64,000 nt of DNA from Sorangium aterium. GTDB lineage: Bacteria; Myxococcota_A; Polyangia; Polyangiales; Polyangiaceae. The translations under genes and the position numbers were made by a program. Shown here one piece after another: positions 55,444-64,000 of this stretch. The stretch is from contig NZ_JAQNDK010000002.1 in assembly GCF_028368935.1 (NCBI RefSeq), forward strand, positions 868,001 to 932,000. Direction: 5' to 3'. Every line of letters starts with the position of its first letter. Position 1 is the stretch's first letter. The notes under the pieces were generated by a model that saw only the letters and a program-made list of their open reading frames with translations, searched no databases and was not told the origin of the DNA.

Positions 55444-57816
55444 CTACCGCTGCTTCTTTCGCACCTTGGCGCTCTTGCCGCCCTTGGTGCGCTTGGTGGT
55501 CTTAATGCCCTTCAGGGGCTTGGTGCTCTTGCTGATCTTGACACGACGGGGAGGCCGTGCGTCCGCCGCGTCGCGCCGCAGCCTGCGCGGCTTCGCCTCG
55601 TCCGACGCCGGCTCGCCGGCGAGGCGCCGGCCATAGACGGCGCGCCGGAGGATGGCCACGTCCTCGATCTGCACGAGCATCGCGTCGCCGATCGCGATCC
55701 GGTCCCCCGACCGGCGGCCGATGACGCGCAGCCCCTCGTCGTCGATCTCGTACTGATCCTGGCCGAGCGACTCCATGCGGACGAGCACGTCGACGAAGGG
55801 ATCCTCGATGTTGACGTAGACGCCCCCTCCGACGATGCCCGTGACGGTGCCCTCGAAGGTGTCGCCGAGCCGGGAGCGCATGAGGAGGGCGCGGTGCAGG
55901 TCGACCACCTCGCGCTCCACCTCCATCGCCTTTCGCTCGCGCTCCGACGCCGTGATGGCCGCCTCGCGCAGCCGCTCGGTGGCCGCCTCGCTCCTGTCGA
56001 CGCGCTCGCCGCGCAGCACGGCGCGGATGGCCCGGTGCGCGGTGATGTCCGGGTACCGCCGGATGGGCGAGGTGAAATGCAGGTACGCGCTCGAGGCCAG
56101 CCCGAAGTGGCCCACGTTGGCGACGTCGTACACCGCCTGCTTCATCGCGCGGAGCAGCAGCATGTGCAGCACCTGCTTCTGCGGGTGCGCGTCGAGCTTC
56201 TTCAGGAACACCGACAGCCGCTTGGGGTCGGCCGCGTCCTCCGGGTCGAACGCGAGCCCGAGCTCTCCGCACATCGTCGCGAAGCGCTCGAGCTTCGCCT
56301 GGTCCGGGGGCGCGTGGTACCGGAAGACCGTGGGGATGCCCTGGTCGACGACGAACTGCGCGCACGTCTCGTTCGCGAGGAGCATCATCTCCTCGATGAG
56401 CTGGTAGGCCTTCGCGACGCCGGGGTCGTGGCTGCGCTTCTGCACGTCGACGGGCGCGCCCGTCTTCGGGTCGAGCACCACCTTCGCCTCGGGCAGGTCG
56501 AGGTCGAGCGCGCCCCGCCGCATCCGCCTGCCGCGGAGCAGCCGGGCGAGGTCCCACATCACCTGAAGGTCGTTCCTGAGCGCCTCGGCCTCGGGGCTGC
56601 GCGGCGGCTCGGGGGTGAACCCGAGCGCGCGCGCCACGCCGGGGTAGGTGAGCTTCGCGATCGAGCGGATGTACCCCTCGATGACGCGGGCCCTCCGCAC
56701 CGTCGCCGTCGCGTCGAGCTCGACCTCGACGCACAGGCAGAGGCGGATCACCCCGGGCAGCAGCGAGCACAGGTTCGACGACAGCGCCCGCGGCAGCATC
56801 GGGATCGCGCGATCGGGCAGGTAGACCGAGTTGCCCCGCCCGAGCGCCGCCTGGTCGAGCGCGGTGCCCGGCCGCACGTAGTGCGAGACGTCGGCGATCG
56901 CGATCCAGGCGCGGTACGAGCCGTCGTCCTCGCGGATCACCCACACCGCGTCGTCGTGGTCGCGCGCGTCCTCCGGGTCGATCGTCGGCATGGGCAGGTG
57001 GGTGAGGTCCGTGCGCCCCTCGAGCGCCTCGGCCGGCACCTCGCCCCCGAACGCCTCGGCCTCGGCGATCGCCTCCGGCGAGTGCTCCTCCTCGATGCCC
57101 TCGCGCACCAGGATCTTGGCGACCTCCACGTTCGGGTCGCCGGGCGTCCCGAGCACGGCCTCGAGCACGCCCTCCGGGTTCTCGTCGGCCAGGTCCGGGA
57201 AGCGGGCGATCGACACGACCGCCGCGGCGCCGTCCTCCGCGTCGGGCGGCACGAGCGGCCCGCCCTGCTCGCGCGGCACGATCACGATCGGCCCGCGGAC
57301 GCGCCCGTCGTCCGGCTCGAGCCACGCGCTCCTGCCACGCCGCCGCAGCACGCCCGCCACGCGCGCGTGGCGCCGCTTGACGACCCGGACGATCTCCCCC
57401 TCCACGCCGCGCCGCGAGCGGGTCGAGATGCGCACGGCGACGGTGTCGCCGTGGAGCGCGCCGCCCATCGCCTCGGGCGAGATGTAGACGTCCTCGGCCG
57501 CCCCTCCGAGCGCCACGAAGCCGAAGCCGCGCGGGTGCACCGTCAGCGTCCCCTCGCGCTCGGCGCCGCGCGCCTCGACCTGCTTCTGGCTCGTGCGGAA
57601 GCGCTGCCCGGGGAGCGCGACGATGCTGCCCTCCAGCGACAGCTCCTCGAGCAGCCGCTGCAGCTTCGCGTAGCGGCTCGGCTCGACCCCGAGGCGCTCG
57701 GCGATCTCGTTCGCGTGCAGGGCGCGCTTGAACGAGGACAGCAGGTCGACCACGGCCTCCCGGCGGCGCGCGCCGGAGCCGGTCGTCGGGGGATCTCCGC
57801 GAGATGAAGAACGCAT
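55444..57816 (-). CDS. rnr: Ribonuclease R
   Basis: 790 aa 3'-5' exoribonuclease. The N-terminal winged helix (L-H-A-N-E-I-A-E-R-L-G), cold-shock domains (H-P-R-G-F-G-F-V-A near 93), and RNB catalytic core (D-P-E-D-A-R-D-H-D-D-A-V near 283 with the Asp cluster; F-T-S-P-I-R-R-Y-P-D near 585) are in order. An S1 domain (F-E-G-T-V-T-G-I-V-G-G-G-V near 660) and a Lys-rich tail typical of RNase R follow. It degrades structured RNA. The start ATG at 57816 is the only one before the winged helix. Confidence 0.93.
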   Translation of the reverse strand: MRSSSRGDPPTTGSGARRREAVVDLLSSFKRALHANEIAERLGVEPSRYAKLQRLLEELSLEGSIVALPGQRFRTSQKQVEARGAEREGTLTVHPRGFGFVALGGAAEDVYISPEAMGGALHGDTVAVRISTRSRRGVEGEIVRVVKRRHARVAGVLRRRGRSAWLEPDDGRVRGPIVIVPREQGGPLVPPDAEDGAAAVVSIARFPDLADENPEGVLEAVLGTPGDPNVEVAKILVREGIEEEHSPEAIAEAEAFGGEVPAEALEGRTDLTHLPMPTIDPEDARDHDDAVWVIREDDGSYRAWIAIADVSHYVRPGTALDQAALGRGNSVYLPDRAIPMLPRALSSNLCSLLPGVIRLCLCVEVELDATATVRRARVIEGYIRSIAKLTYPGVARALGFTPEPPRSPEAEALRNDLQVMWDLARLLRGRRMRRGALDLDLPEAKVVLDPKTGAPVDVQKRSHDPGVAKAYQLIEEMMLLANETCAQFVVDQGIPTVFRYHAPPDQAKLERFATMCGELGLAFDPEDAADPKRLSVFLKKLDAHPQKQVLHMLLLRAMKQAVYDVANVGHFGLASSAYLHFTSPIRRYPDITAHRAIRAVLRGERVDRSEAATERLREAAITASERERKAMEVEREVVDLHRALLMRSRLGDTFEGTVTGIVGGGVYVNIEDPFVDVLVRMESLGQDQYEIDDEGLRVIGRRSGDRIAIGDAMLVQIEDVAILRRAVYGRRLAGEPASDEAKPRRLRRDAADARPPRRVKISKSTKPLKGIKTTKRTKGGKSAKVRKKQR

Positions 57817-57919
57817 GAAACTCGACTAGCACGAGTCTCCTCGCGCTGGCTGTCTCCGCCCGGGTCCGGTATGCCTCGAGCCCACCCCTCCTCCACCTGC
57901 AACGCACCCGCAACGACCG

Positions 57920-59314
57920 ATGCTGCTGAACTCGATCGCCCTGCTCCTCGCGCTGGTGCTCCTCGTCGCCCTCGCCGGCAGGGGCAACGTCTTCGCGGTG
58001 CGTCCGGCCGGTGACCGACGTGAAGGACGTGAAGGACGCGACGGACGGGCTGGGCGCGCGCCCTTGGAAGCGTCTCAGGCGAGCCCCGAGGCGCCTGCGT
58101 CGCTGCCCTCGAGCGACGAGCGGCAGGCTGGGCGCGCCCGGTTCTTCGTCACGCTGTTCCGGCTCGCGCTCTTCGTCGCCATCGCGGCGAGCGCGGCGCT
58201 CGTCGTCGAGTACCAGAACGCGGGCGATCCCGCGTTCTGCGGCGTCACGTCGGGGTGCTTCGCCGTCAGGATCTCGCCGTACAGCCGCTTCCTCGGCGTC
58301 CCGCTGCCGAACCTCGGCCTCGCCGCCTTCACGGCGCTCCTCACCGCCTCGCTGCTCGCGCGGGCGCGCTGGCACCACGTCGCGATCGCGGCCGCCTCGG
58401 CCGTCGGCGGCCTAGCCGCCGCGGCGCTCCTCGGGCTCCAGAGCCTCGTGATCGGCGCGTTCTGCGCGTGGTGCGTCGCGGTCGATCTCGCGGCCTTCGC
58501 CGCCGCGATCACGTCTGCCCTCGTCGCGCGGCAGGCGTGGCGCATGCCGGCCAGGGCGTTCGAGCGCGCTGCCCAGGGCGGGTCGCTGGGCGTCACGGTG
58601 TGGGGTGCGGCCGCGGCGGCCGCGGTCGGCCTGCCGTTCCTCTGGGGCAGCCACCCGGTCGTTCCGCCGCTCCCGCCGGAGCTCGCGGCGCTGCAGGAGC
58701 CGGGCAAGATCACGATCGTGGCCTTCACCGACTTCGAGTGTCCCTTCTGTCGCAGGCTGCACCCCGAGCTGAGCAAGATCGAGGAACCCTACGGCGACAG
58801 GGTGCGCCACGTGCGCAAGATGGTGCCGCTCCCGATCCACCCCGGCGCGCTCCCCGCCGCGAAGGCCTACGTCTGCACGCCCGAGGACAAGCGCGAGCAG
58901 GCCGCGGCGCTGCTCTACAGCGCGCCGCCGAGCAAGCTCACGGACGAGCGCGTCGCGTCCGTCCTCTCGCCGCTCGGCCTCTCCGCCGCCGAGCTCGCGG
59001 CTTGCCTCGCCGCGCCCGAGACCCAGGCCGCCATCGACGCGGACGTCGCGCTGTATGGGCGGATGGAGGCGCGAGGGCTCCCGACGACCTACGTCGGCCG
59101 GCGGCTCGTGGTGGCGTACAACCCCGAGCGGATCCGCGATGCGCTGCGCCGTGAGGCCGCCGGGGACGACATGAGCCTGCCGCTCCCGTGGCTCTTCGTC
59201 GCCCTCTTCGGCGCGGCCGCCGTCGCCGTGCTCGTGGGCGGAAGGGATCGCTCGCGCGGCGCGGCGGACGAGGGCGGCGCCGCGCCCTCGTCGTCCTCGC
59301 CAGAGCGATCGTGA
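57920..59314 (+). CDS. VKOR-thioredoxin fusion (disulphide-bond formation)
   Basis: 464 aa. Membrane helices surround the vitamin K epoxide reductase-like pattern: F-C-G-V-T-S-G-C-F-A-V near residue 107, S-R-F-L-G-V-P-L-P-N-L-G, and the active C-A-W-C near 177. A DsbA-like thioredoxin domain follows with F-E-C-P-F-C-R-R near 275 and L-P-T-T-Y-V-G near 390 (cis-Pro). A final helix lies near 430. VKOR passes electrons from the thioredoxin partner to quinone, making disulphides in exported proteins such as the Cys-rich lipoprotein in this window. Confidence 0.88.
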   Translation: MLLNSIALLLALVLLVALAGRGNVFAVRPAGDRREGREGRDGRAGRAPLEASQASPEAPASLPSSDERQAGRARFFVTLFRLALFVAIAASAALVVEYQNAGDPAFCGVTSGCFAVRISPYSRFLGVPLPNLGLAAFTALLTASLLARARWHHVAIAAASAVGGLAAAALLGLQSLVIGAFCAWCVAVDLAAFAAAITSALVARQAWRMPARAFERAAQGGSLGVTVWGAAAAAAVGLPFLWGSHPVVPPLPPELAALQEPGKITIVAFTDFECPFCRRLHPELSKIEEPYGDRVRHVRKMVPLPIHPGALPAAKAYVCTPEDKREQAAALLYSAPPSKLTDERVASVLSPLGLSAAELAACLAAPETQAAIDADVALYGRMEARGLPTTYVGRRLVVAYNPERIRDALRREAAGDDMSLPLPWLFVALFGAAAVAVLVGGRDRSRGAADEGGAAPSSSSPERS

Positions 59315-59371
59315 GCGACGTCGCGCCCCGCGCTGCCTTTCGCGGCTGGTCGCCGGGTGACAGAATAGCTC

Positions 59372-60565
59372 ATGAGTGATCACCCCGAGCTAGCCGGCAA
59401 GCTCCCCCTGGAGTTCTTCCGGCAACTACCCAAGACCGATCTGCACGTCCACCTCGACGGCTCGTTGCGCCTCGAGACGATCATCGACCTCGCCCGCGGC
59501 CACCACGTCAACCTCCCGACGTACGAGCCGGCGGAGCTGCGCCGGGTGATGAACCTGGGCCAGAACTGCGGCTCGCTCGTCGAGTACCTCAAGGCGTTCG
59601 ACATCACGCTGCGCGTCCTGCAGACCGAGGAGGCCCTCCACCGCGTCGCCTACGAGCTCGCGGAGGACGCCGCGCGCGAGAACGTCCGCTACATGGAGGT
59701 CCGCTACTCGCCGATGCTGCACACCCGCCTCGGCCTGCGGCTCACGAGCGTGGTCGAGGCCGTGCTCTCCGGGCTCAGGACGGCGCGCGACGCGCTGGGC
59801 ATCGAGAGCAACGTCATCGTCTGCGGCATCCGTAACATCTCGCCGGAGTCGTCGCTGGAGATGGCGGAGCTCGCGGTGGCGTATAAGGGCCGCGGCGTCG
59901 TCGGGTTCGACCTGGCCGGCGCCGAGTACGACCACCCGGCGAAGCACCACAAGGCCGCGTTCCAGCTCGTGCGGCAGAACAACATCAACTGCACAATCCA
60001 CGCCGGCGAGGCGTACGGCCCCGAGTCGATCGCGCAGGCGCTCCACGTCTGCGGCGCGCACCGGATCGGCCACGGCTGTCGCCTGCGCGAGGACGGCGAC
60101 CTCCTCCACTACATCAACGATCACCGCATCCCGCTCGAGTGCTGCCCGTCATCGAACGTGCAGACCGGCGCCGTCCGCGACCTCGCCTCGCACCCGCTCA
60201 AGCTCTACCAGAGCCTCGGCCTGCGCGTGACCGTCAACACCGACAACCGGCTCGTCACCGACACGACGGTGTCGCACGAGCTCTGGCACTGCCACACGAA
60301 GATGGGGTTCGGGCTGAAGGAGATCAAGGCGACCATCGTGGCCGGCTTCAAGAGCGCCTTCCTGCCGTTCCACATCAAGCAGGCCTATCTCCGCCGCGTC
60401 ACCGAGGATCTCGAGCGCTTCTCTGCCGACGGCTCGATCCGCCCCGCGGTGGCGCCCATGGCTCCTGGGATGGCTGCCAGCCACGACGGGATCGAGCTCG
60501 CCTCGAAGGACGGGAAGGACGGCAGGCAGGGGGCCCCGGCCTCCGTCGAGGAGGCCGCCAACTGA
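59372..60565 (+). CDS. add: Adenosine deaminase
   Basis: 397 aa. The zinc-binding P-K-T-D-L-H-V-H-L-D-G-S-L-R near residue 20, C-T-I-H-A-G-E-A near 208 with the catalytic Glu, R-I-G-H-G-C-R-L near 230, and V-N-T-D-N near 289 (metal Asp) are all present. It converts adenosine to inosine in purine salvage. The C-terminal 30 residues are extra, Gly/Lys/Ala-rich and probably disordered. Normal length otherwise. Confidence 0.92.
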   Translation: MSDHPELAGKLPLEFFRQLPKTDLHVHLDGSLRLETIIDLARGHHVNLPTYEPAELRRVMNLGQNCGSLVEYLKAFDITLRVLQTEEALHRVAYELAEDAARENVRYMEVRYSPMLHTRLGLRLTSVVEAVLSGLRTARDALGIESNVIVCGIRNISPESSLEMAELAVAYKGRGVVGFDLAGAEYDHPAKHHKAAFQLVRQNNINCTIHAGEAYGPESIAQALHVCGAHRIGHGCRLREDGDLLHYINDHRIPLECCPSSNVQTGAVRDLASHPLKLYQSLGLRVTVNTDNRLVTDTTVSHELWHCHTKMGFGLKEIKATIVAGFKSAFLPFHIKQAYLRRVTEDLERFSADGSIRPAVAPMAPGMAASHDGIELASKDGKDGRQGAPASVEEAAN

Positions 60566-60647
60566 CGCGCTGCCCGTCGACGCGCCGCGCGCCGCGGATC
60601 GATGCGCTGATCGCGCGGCGCACGGCGGCCGCCCCCTGGCGGCGGGC

Positions 60648-62567
60648 TCAGCCGCCCTTCCACTCGGTCCGCTGCACCACGGGCAGCTGCAGCGCGCGCT
60701 CGCGGTCGAGATCGAGCGAGCCGAGGTGGATCGCGATGGGCGACTGCACCCACTTGAAGATCGACCTCGAGAACAGCGTCGCGAACTTCTCGGCCCAGGC
60801 CCGCAGCGCGGCGGGGTCCTTGTCGGGGAACAGGCTCGGGAGCGCCCTGGCGACCTCGTCGGCGGCGAGCTTCTCGGCGCCGTAGAGGTGGAGGCACGCG
60901 TCGAGGACCTCGAAGGGCATGAGCTCGGCCTCGCCCGACTGGTTCTCGGCGAGCTCCGGCCCGGCGGTTGTGGCGAGCGTCTGCTGGATGCCCTGGAAGC
61001 GGAAGCGCTGCGAGAGGCGCTCGAGCAGCGCGATGACCACCGTCTTCGGCAGGTTGGCGATGACGCTGAACGCCCCCTCGAGATCGCCGCCGACCGTTGT
61101 GTAGCCGAGCGCCTTCTCGCTCATGTTCCCCGTCTGCAGGAACAGCGCGCCGCTCGTGTTCGCCCAGTTCCACATGCGCCCGCCGCGGATGCGCGCCTGC
61201 ACGTTCTGCTTCGTGAGCTCGGTGAGCTGCCCGCCCTCGCCGACCATCGCCTGGGCGGCCTCGAGCTCCCTGGGGAACGCGTCCTCGATCGGGATCACCG
61301 CGAACGACACCCCGAGATCGTCGGCGATCTGCGCGGCGGCGCGGTGCGTGGCGTCGCTGGAGTAGCGGGAGGGCATGAAGAACGCGTGGAGCGACGACCT
61401 CATCCGCTCGCGCAGCGCCGCGCCCTCGAGGCCCGGGTGGATGAGCTGCACCGCGCGCCAGGCGACGAGCAGCGTGAGGAGCGAGTCGCGCCCGCCCGAG
61501 AGCGCGAGGCCGACGCTCTTGAAGGCGCCGATCTTGCGGTAATAGTCGGCGACGCCGAGCGCGAGCGCCTCGTAGAAATCGTCGAGCAGCTCGTCGCGCG
61601 CGGAGATCGCGGGCAGCGCCGCCGAGGGCAGGAAAGGCGTCGTGCCCGCCGGCGGGGCGGGGTAGGCGAGGCGCGCGCGGTCCGCGGTCTCCCCGCCGAT
61701 CCGGAGGACCTGCACCATGCGGGCGGAGGCGCGGCGGAACTCCTCGAGATCGCTGCGCCAGGTGCTCGCCTCGCGGCGGCAGCGGGTGGTCCGGTCGAGG
61801 TCGACGACGGCCGCGGAGAACCCCTCGCGGAACCGCGGCGCCTCCAGCATCGGCCGGCCGTTCTGGTTGATGAACCCGCCGCCGTCGAAGACGAGCCCGT
61901 CGTTGCCGCCGACCAGGTTCGCGTACGCGATCGTGCACTGGTTGTCCGAGGCGCGGGTCGCGAGCATCTCGCGGCGGGTGCTCGTCACCCCGGCGCGGAA
62001 CGGCGACGCCGAGATGTTGCAGACGATCTCGGCGCCGGCGTAGCAGCGGCGCCGCATCGGGCCGTCGGGCGACCAGATGTCCTCGCACACCTCGACGGCG
62101 ATCGTCCCGAAATCGAAGGCGTAGACGCGATCGCCGCAGAGCACGCCGTCGGCGTCGAGCTCCATGAACGGCATGCCGCGCGAGAACGTCCGCGCCTCGT
62201 AGAAGATGTTGTAGGTCGGCAGCTTCTCCTTGGGGGAGAAGGCGAGCACCCGGCCGGCGTGGACGATGGCGCCTGCGTTGAAGAGGTCGCCTCCCACGCC
62301 GACGGTCACGCCGATGACGAACACGGTGCGGAGCTGCGCGGTCTCCTCGGCGAACCGGCGGAGCTCGCGCTGCTGGCTCGCGACGAACGCCGGCCACTGC
62401 ACGAGGTCCTCGGCCGCGTAGCCGCCGATCACCTGCTCCGGGAAGACCGCCAGGGTGACGTCGTCGCGCGCCATCGCGCGGGCGAGCGAGAGGCACCGGT
62501 CGGTGTTCGAGCGGACGGCGCCGACGGTCGCGTTGACGTTGGCGATTCCGATCTTGACGAGTCGCAT
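60648..62567 (-). CDS. nadE: Glutamine-dependent NAD+ synthetase
   Basis: 639 aa, two domains. The N-terminal glutaminase is nitrilase-like: V-F-P-E-Q-V near residue 41 (Glu), P-K-E-K-L-P-T-Y near 114 (Lys), V-E-V-C-E-D-I-W near 159 (Cys). The C-terminal synthetase has the PP-loop A-L-S-G-G-R-D-S near 355 and G-N-M-S-E-K-A-L-G near 477. It makes NAD from deamido-NAD, ATP and glutamine, the last step of NAD synthesis. It is convergent with the adenosine deaminase gene. Confidence 0.93.
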   Translation of the reverse strand: MRLVKIGIANVNATVGAVRSNTDRCLSLARAMARDDVTLAVFPEQVIGGYAAEDLVQWPAFVASQQRELRRFAEETAQLRTVFVIGVTVGVGGDLFNAGAIVHAGRVLAFSPKEKLPTYNIFYEARTFSRGMPFMELDADGVLCGDRVYAFDFGTIAVEVCEDIWSPDGPMRRRCYAGAEIVCNISASPFRAGVTSTRREMLATRASDNQCTIAYANLVGGNDGLVFDGGGFINQNGRPMLEAPRFREGFSAAVVDLDRTTRCRREASTWRSDLEEFRRASARMVQVLRIGGETADRARLAYPAPPAGTTPFLPSAALPAISARDELLDDFYEALALGVADYYRKIGAFKSVGLALSGGRDSLLTLLVAWRAVQLIHPGLEGAALRERMRSSLHAFFMPSRYSSDATHRAAAQIADDLGVSFAVIPIEDAFPRELEAAQAMVGEGGQLTELTKQNVQARIRGGRMWNWANTSGALFLQTGNMSEKALGYTTVGGDLEGAFSVIANLPKTVVIALLERLSQRFRFQGIQQTLATTAGPELAENQSGEAELMPFEVLDACLHLYGAEKLAADEVARALPSLFPDKDPAALRAWAEKFATLFSRSIFKWVQSPIAIHLGSLDLDRERALQLPVVQRTEWKGG

Positions 62568-62578
62568 CGGGCGGCAGC

Positions 62579-63532
62579 CTACCGCGGCAGCACGGCGCTG
62601 AGCAGGCCGAAGAGCTTGTCGAGCTCACCGGGGGTCACGCGCCGGTTCGACTTCACGCGGTCCCCCTCGGCGAAGAAGACGATCGGGTCGACGACGCGGA
62701 CCGTCACGATGGCGATGCGGAACGAGGTCGCGCGCTCGATCTCCTCGTTGAGGAAGGCCGCGTCGCGGGCGGCGAGCTCCGGGCTCTCGCTCGCGCCGTC
62801 GAGCGCGACCGTGGCGCCGCCGTCCTTGGTCAGCGTCACCGTGGCCTCGAGCGATCTCAGGGTGGGCGGCACCCGGGGCGCCTCCCGCGGTCCCTTCAGC
62901 GTCCGCGCCGGGTCGATCGCCGCGGCGATCGCGGCCTCGTCGCCCGTCGGATCGGGGAAGCCGCCCGTGCCCAGGAAGCGCCGCGCCTCGCGCGCCCGCG
63001 CGACCGGCAACACGACGAGGAAGTCGGGCTCCACGGTCGCCACGACGCGCGTGTGCCCCTTGATGGTCACGCGCACCGCCGGCACGCCGAGCTCGGTCTC
63101 CCGGGTCCCTGGCGGCTGGCTGCGCGAGAGGAGCGCGTCGAGGCCGGACGCCAGCTTGTCCGGCGGCACGCTGTGCTGGACGACGACCACCGCCTCGTGG
63201 GCCGCGTCCGCGCGCGGCGCGGTGACGAAGGCGCGCTCGACGTCCCGCTCCGGATCGAGCCCCGTGCCGGCGAGCACGGGGCCCCACAGATCGAGCGCCG
63301 CGAGCCGCGCCATGATGGGGTGTCCCCGGGTCCTGTCGCCGTAGACGAGCACAGAGACCTTCCCCCCGGCGATCGACTGCGCGATCGCGGCCGCGTTGCG
63401 CGGCTTCGGCGGCGGCGGCGCCTCCGCGCTGACCGGCGTTCCCGACGACGCGGAGCCGCACGAGGCGACGAGGAGGGCGAGGCCGATGACGACGAGCCGC
63501 AGCAGCGAGCGGCGCAGCGGCGAGACGCGCAT
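62579..63532 (-). CDS. Hypothetical lipoprotein
   Basis: About 317 aa from ATG 63532 (an upstream ATG at 63565 is possible). The signal sequence R-R-S-L-L-R-L-V-V-I-G-L-A-L-L-V-A-S-C-G carries a lipobox. A Pro-rich linker and a mixed alpha/beta domain follow with K-V-S-V-L-V-Y-G-D-R and V-T-I-K-G-H-T-R-V-V-A-T-V-E. I recognise no family; periplasmic or outer-membrane location is expected. It starts upstream of nadE on the same strand with only 11 bases between, so they are probably cotranscribed. Confidence 0.75.
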   Translation of the reverse strand: MRVSPLRRSLLRLVVIGLALLVASCGSASSGTPVSAEAPPPPKPRNAAAIAQSIAGGKVSVLVYGDRTRGHPIMARLAALDLWGPVLAGTGLDPERDVERAFVTAPRADAAHEAVVVVQHSVPPDKLASGLDALLSRSQPPGTRETELGVPAVRVTIKGHTRVVATVEPDFLVVLPVARAREARRFLGTGGFPDPTGDEAAIAAAIDPARTLKGPREAPRVPPTLRSLEATVTLTKDGGATVALDGASESPELAARDAAFLNEEIERATSFRIAIVTVRVVDPIVFFAEGDRVKSNRRVTPGELDKLFGLLSAVLPR

Positions 63533-63565
63533 CGCGGCGGGGAGCCCTTGGCGAACGGACGACAT

Positions 63566-63950
63566 CACCCGGGCGACGTTACCGGCACCTACCCGATCCT
63601 GCCAGCGGGGCAAACCTCCTCGGCGCCCGGGCGTGCGTCGGCGCCCGTCGACCGACCGGCTGTCCACCGGCTGTCCACCGACCGATTGCCCGATTGCTCG
63701 ATCGTCGTTCGCCGCTCGTCGACGCGCGACGCGACGACGCGCTGCACGGCGACGATGCGAGAAGGTGCGCGGGCTCGCGGTCCTGCGCACGCACCTCGCT
63801 GCGGCGAGGCCATCCCTCTTCCTCGGCTCGGGACCTGGAGTAGGATGCCGCTCCCGCGGTCCACGCAGAGCTCGTGCGCGCCGCAAGGCTCCGTGCCGCG
63901 CGACGCCGCGGACGCCGAGCCCGACCCATGTTGAAGAGGAGTGTCATCCC
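63566..63950. other. Divergent intergenic region
   Basis: About 385 bases between the lipoprotein gene and the plus-strand gene at the window edge. Near 63640-63700 short repeats of CCGACCGGCTGTCCAC occur. No gene supported. Confidence 0.35.
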
Positions 63951-64000
63951 ATGGCGGTCCGCCCATCCGACCTGCACGCGATCCCCCTGTTCGAGAGAAT
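63951..64000 (+). CDS. Start of a probable cyclic-nucleotide-binding-domain protein (cut by window)
   Basis: The final 50 bases encode M-A-V-R-P-S-D-L-H-A-I-P-L-F-E-R after a good ribosome site (AGAGGAG). The L-x-x-I-P-L-F-E-R pattern is the usual first helix of a cNMP-binding (Crp-like) domain. Too short to be certain. Confidence 0.45.
   Translation, partial: MAVRPSDLHAIPLFER

Overview
The window is high-GC DNA (about 70% G+C over most of its length) with the gene style of a large-genome myxobacterium of the Sorangium/Polyangiales type. The signs are a DUF4215 cysteine-rich-repeat plus fibro-slime lipoprotein, a beta-propeller lipoprotein, the ECF sigma/membrane-partner style, a RIO-type kinase, a methyl-accepting protein next to an FHA protein, and many lipoboxes. 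No rRNA, tRNA or CRISPR array was recognised.

Region 1 (1-23 kb) is accessory DNA. It opens with a prophage- or ICE-like minus-strand trio (excisionase-type HTH, ERCC4 nuclease, P4-type helicase cut by the window edge). Next come two divergent, clearly lower-GC defence-type genes: a ParB-like/Shedu (DUF4263) fusion at 4.1-5.7 kb and an OLD-family ATPase-TOPRIM nuclease at 6.4-8.0 kb. Decayed genes follow (a frameshifted ECF sigma factor and a 5'-truncated DUF4351-type gene). A block of ordinary high-GC genes then interrupts: LysR/SDR, two alpha/beta hydrolases and a RIO kinase with an 11-residue tandem-repeat tail. Remains of three IS families (IS3, IS91, IS66) lead into a second low-GC segment at 16.5-20.8 kb. 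That segment is a tightly packed three-gene minus-strand operon: an unknown protein with an I-T-P-A-C-D-L motif, a superfamily-1 helicase with an unrecognised N-terminal domain, and a class III nucleotidyl-cyclase-like protein. It matches no named defence system I know and is the best candidate here for an undescribed system. A tyrosine-recombinase relic without its catalytic Tyr and an XRE-regulator relic flank it.

Region 2 (22.8-48.3 kb) is mostly chromosomal-style genes: Uma2, VOC, an ECF sigma factor with an overlapping membrane partner, an OatA-type acyltransferase, a divergent AKR/MarR pair with a 13-bp operator-like palindrome, a lipoprotein operon, an EamA transporter, the propeller lipoprotein, PAP2, molbindin and the 23-repeat DUF4215/fibro-slime protein. 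After these come a 117-bp hairpin with 31-bp tandem repeats, an NtrY-like kinase divergent from a methyl-accepting protein plus FHA protein, an ARD-like enzyme, a cupin, and a flavin reductase-methyltransferase fusion.

Region 3 (48.4-55.1 kb, minus strand) is a Nit1C-type nitrilase cluster: Sll0783/MSMEG_0572 protein, nitrilase, radical SAM enzyme, GNAT, AIR-synthase-like protein, glycosyltransferase, MSMEG_0570 protein and a MetF-like reductase. Several genes overlap by ATGA. The radical SAM gene carries an apparent one-base frameshift. Nit1C clusters are linked to nitrogen starvation and cyanide/nitrile use.

Region 4 (55.4-64 kb) holds housekeeping genes: RNase R, a VKOR-thioredoxin fusion, an adenosine deaminase, glutamine-dependent NAD synthetase, a lipoprotein, and the start of a probable cyclic-nucleotide-binding protein.
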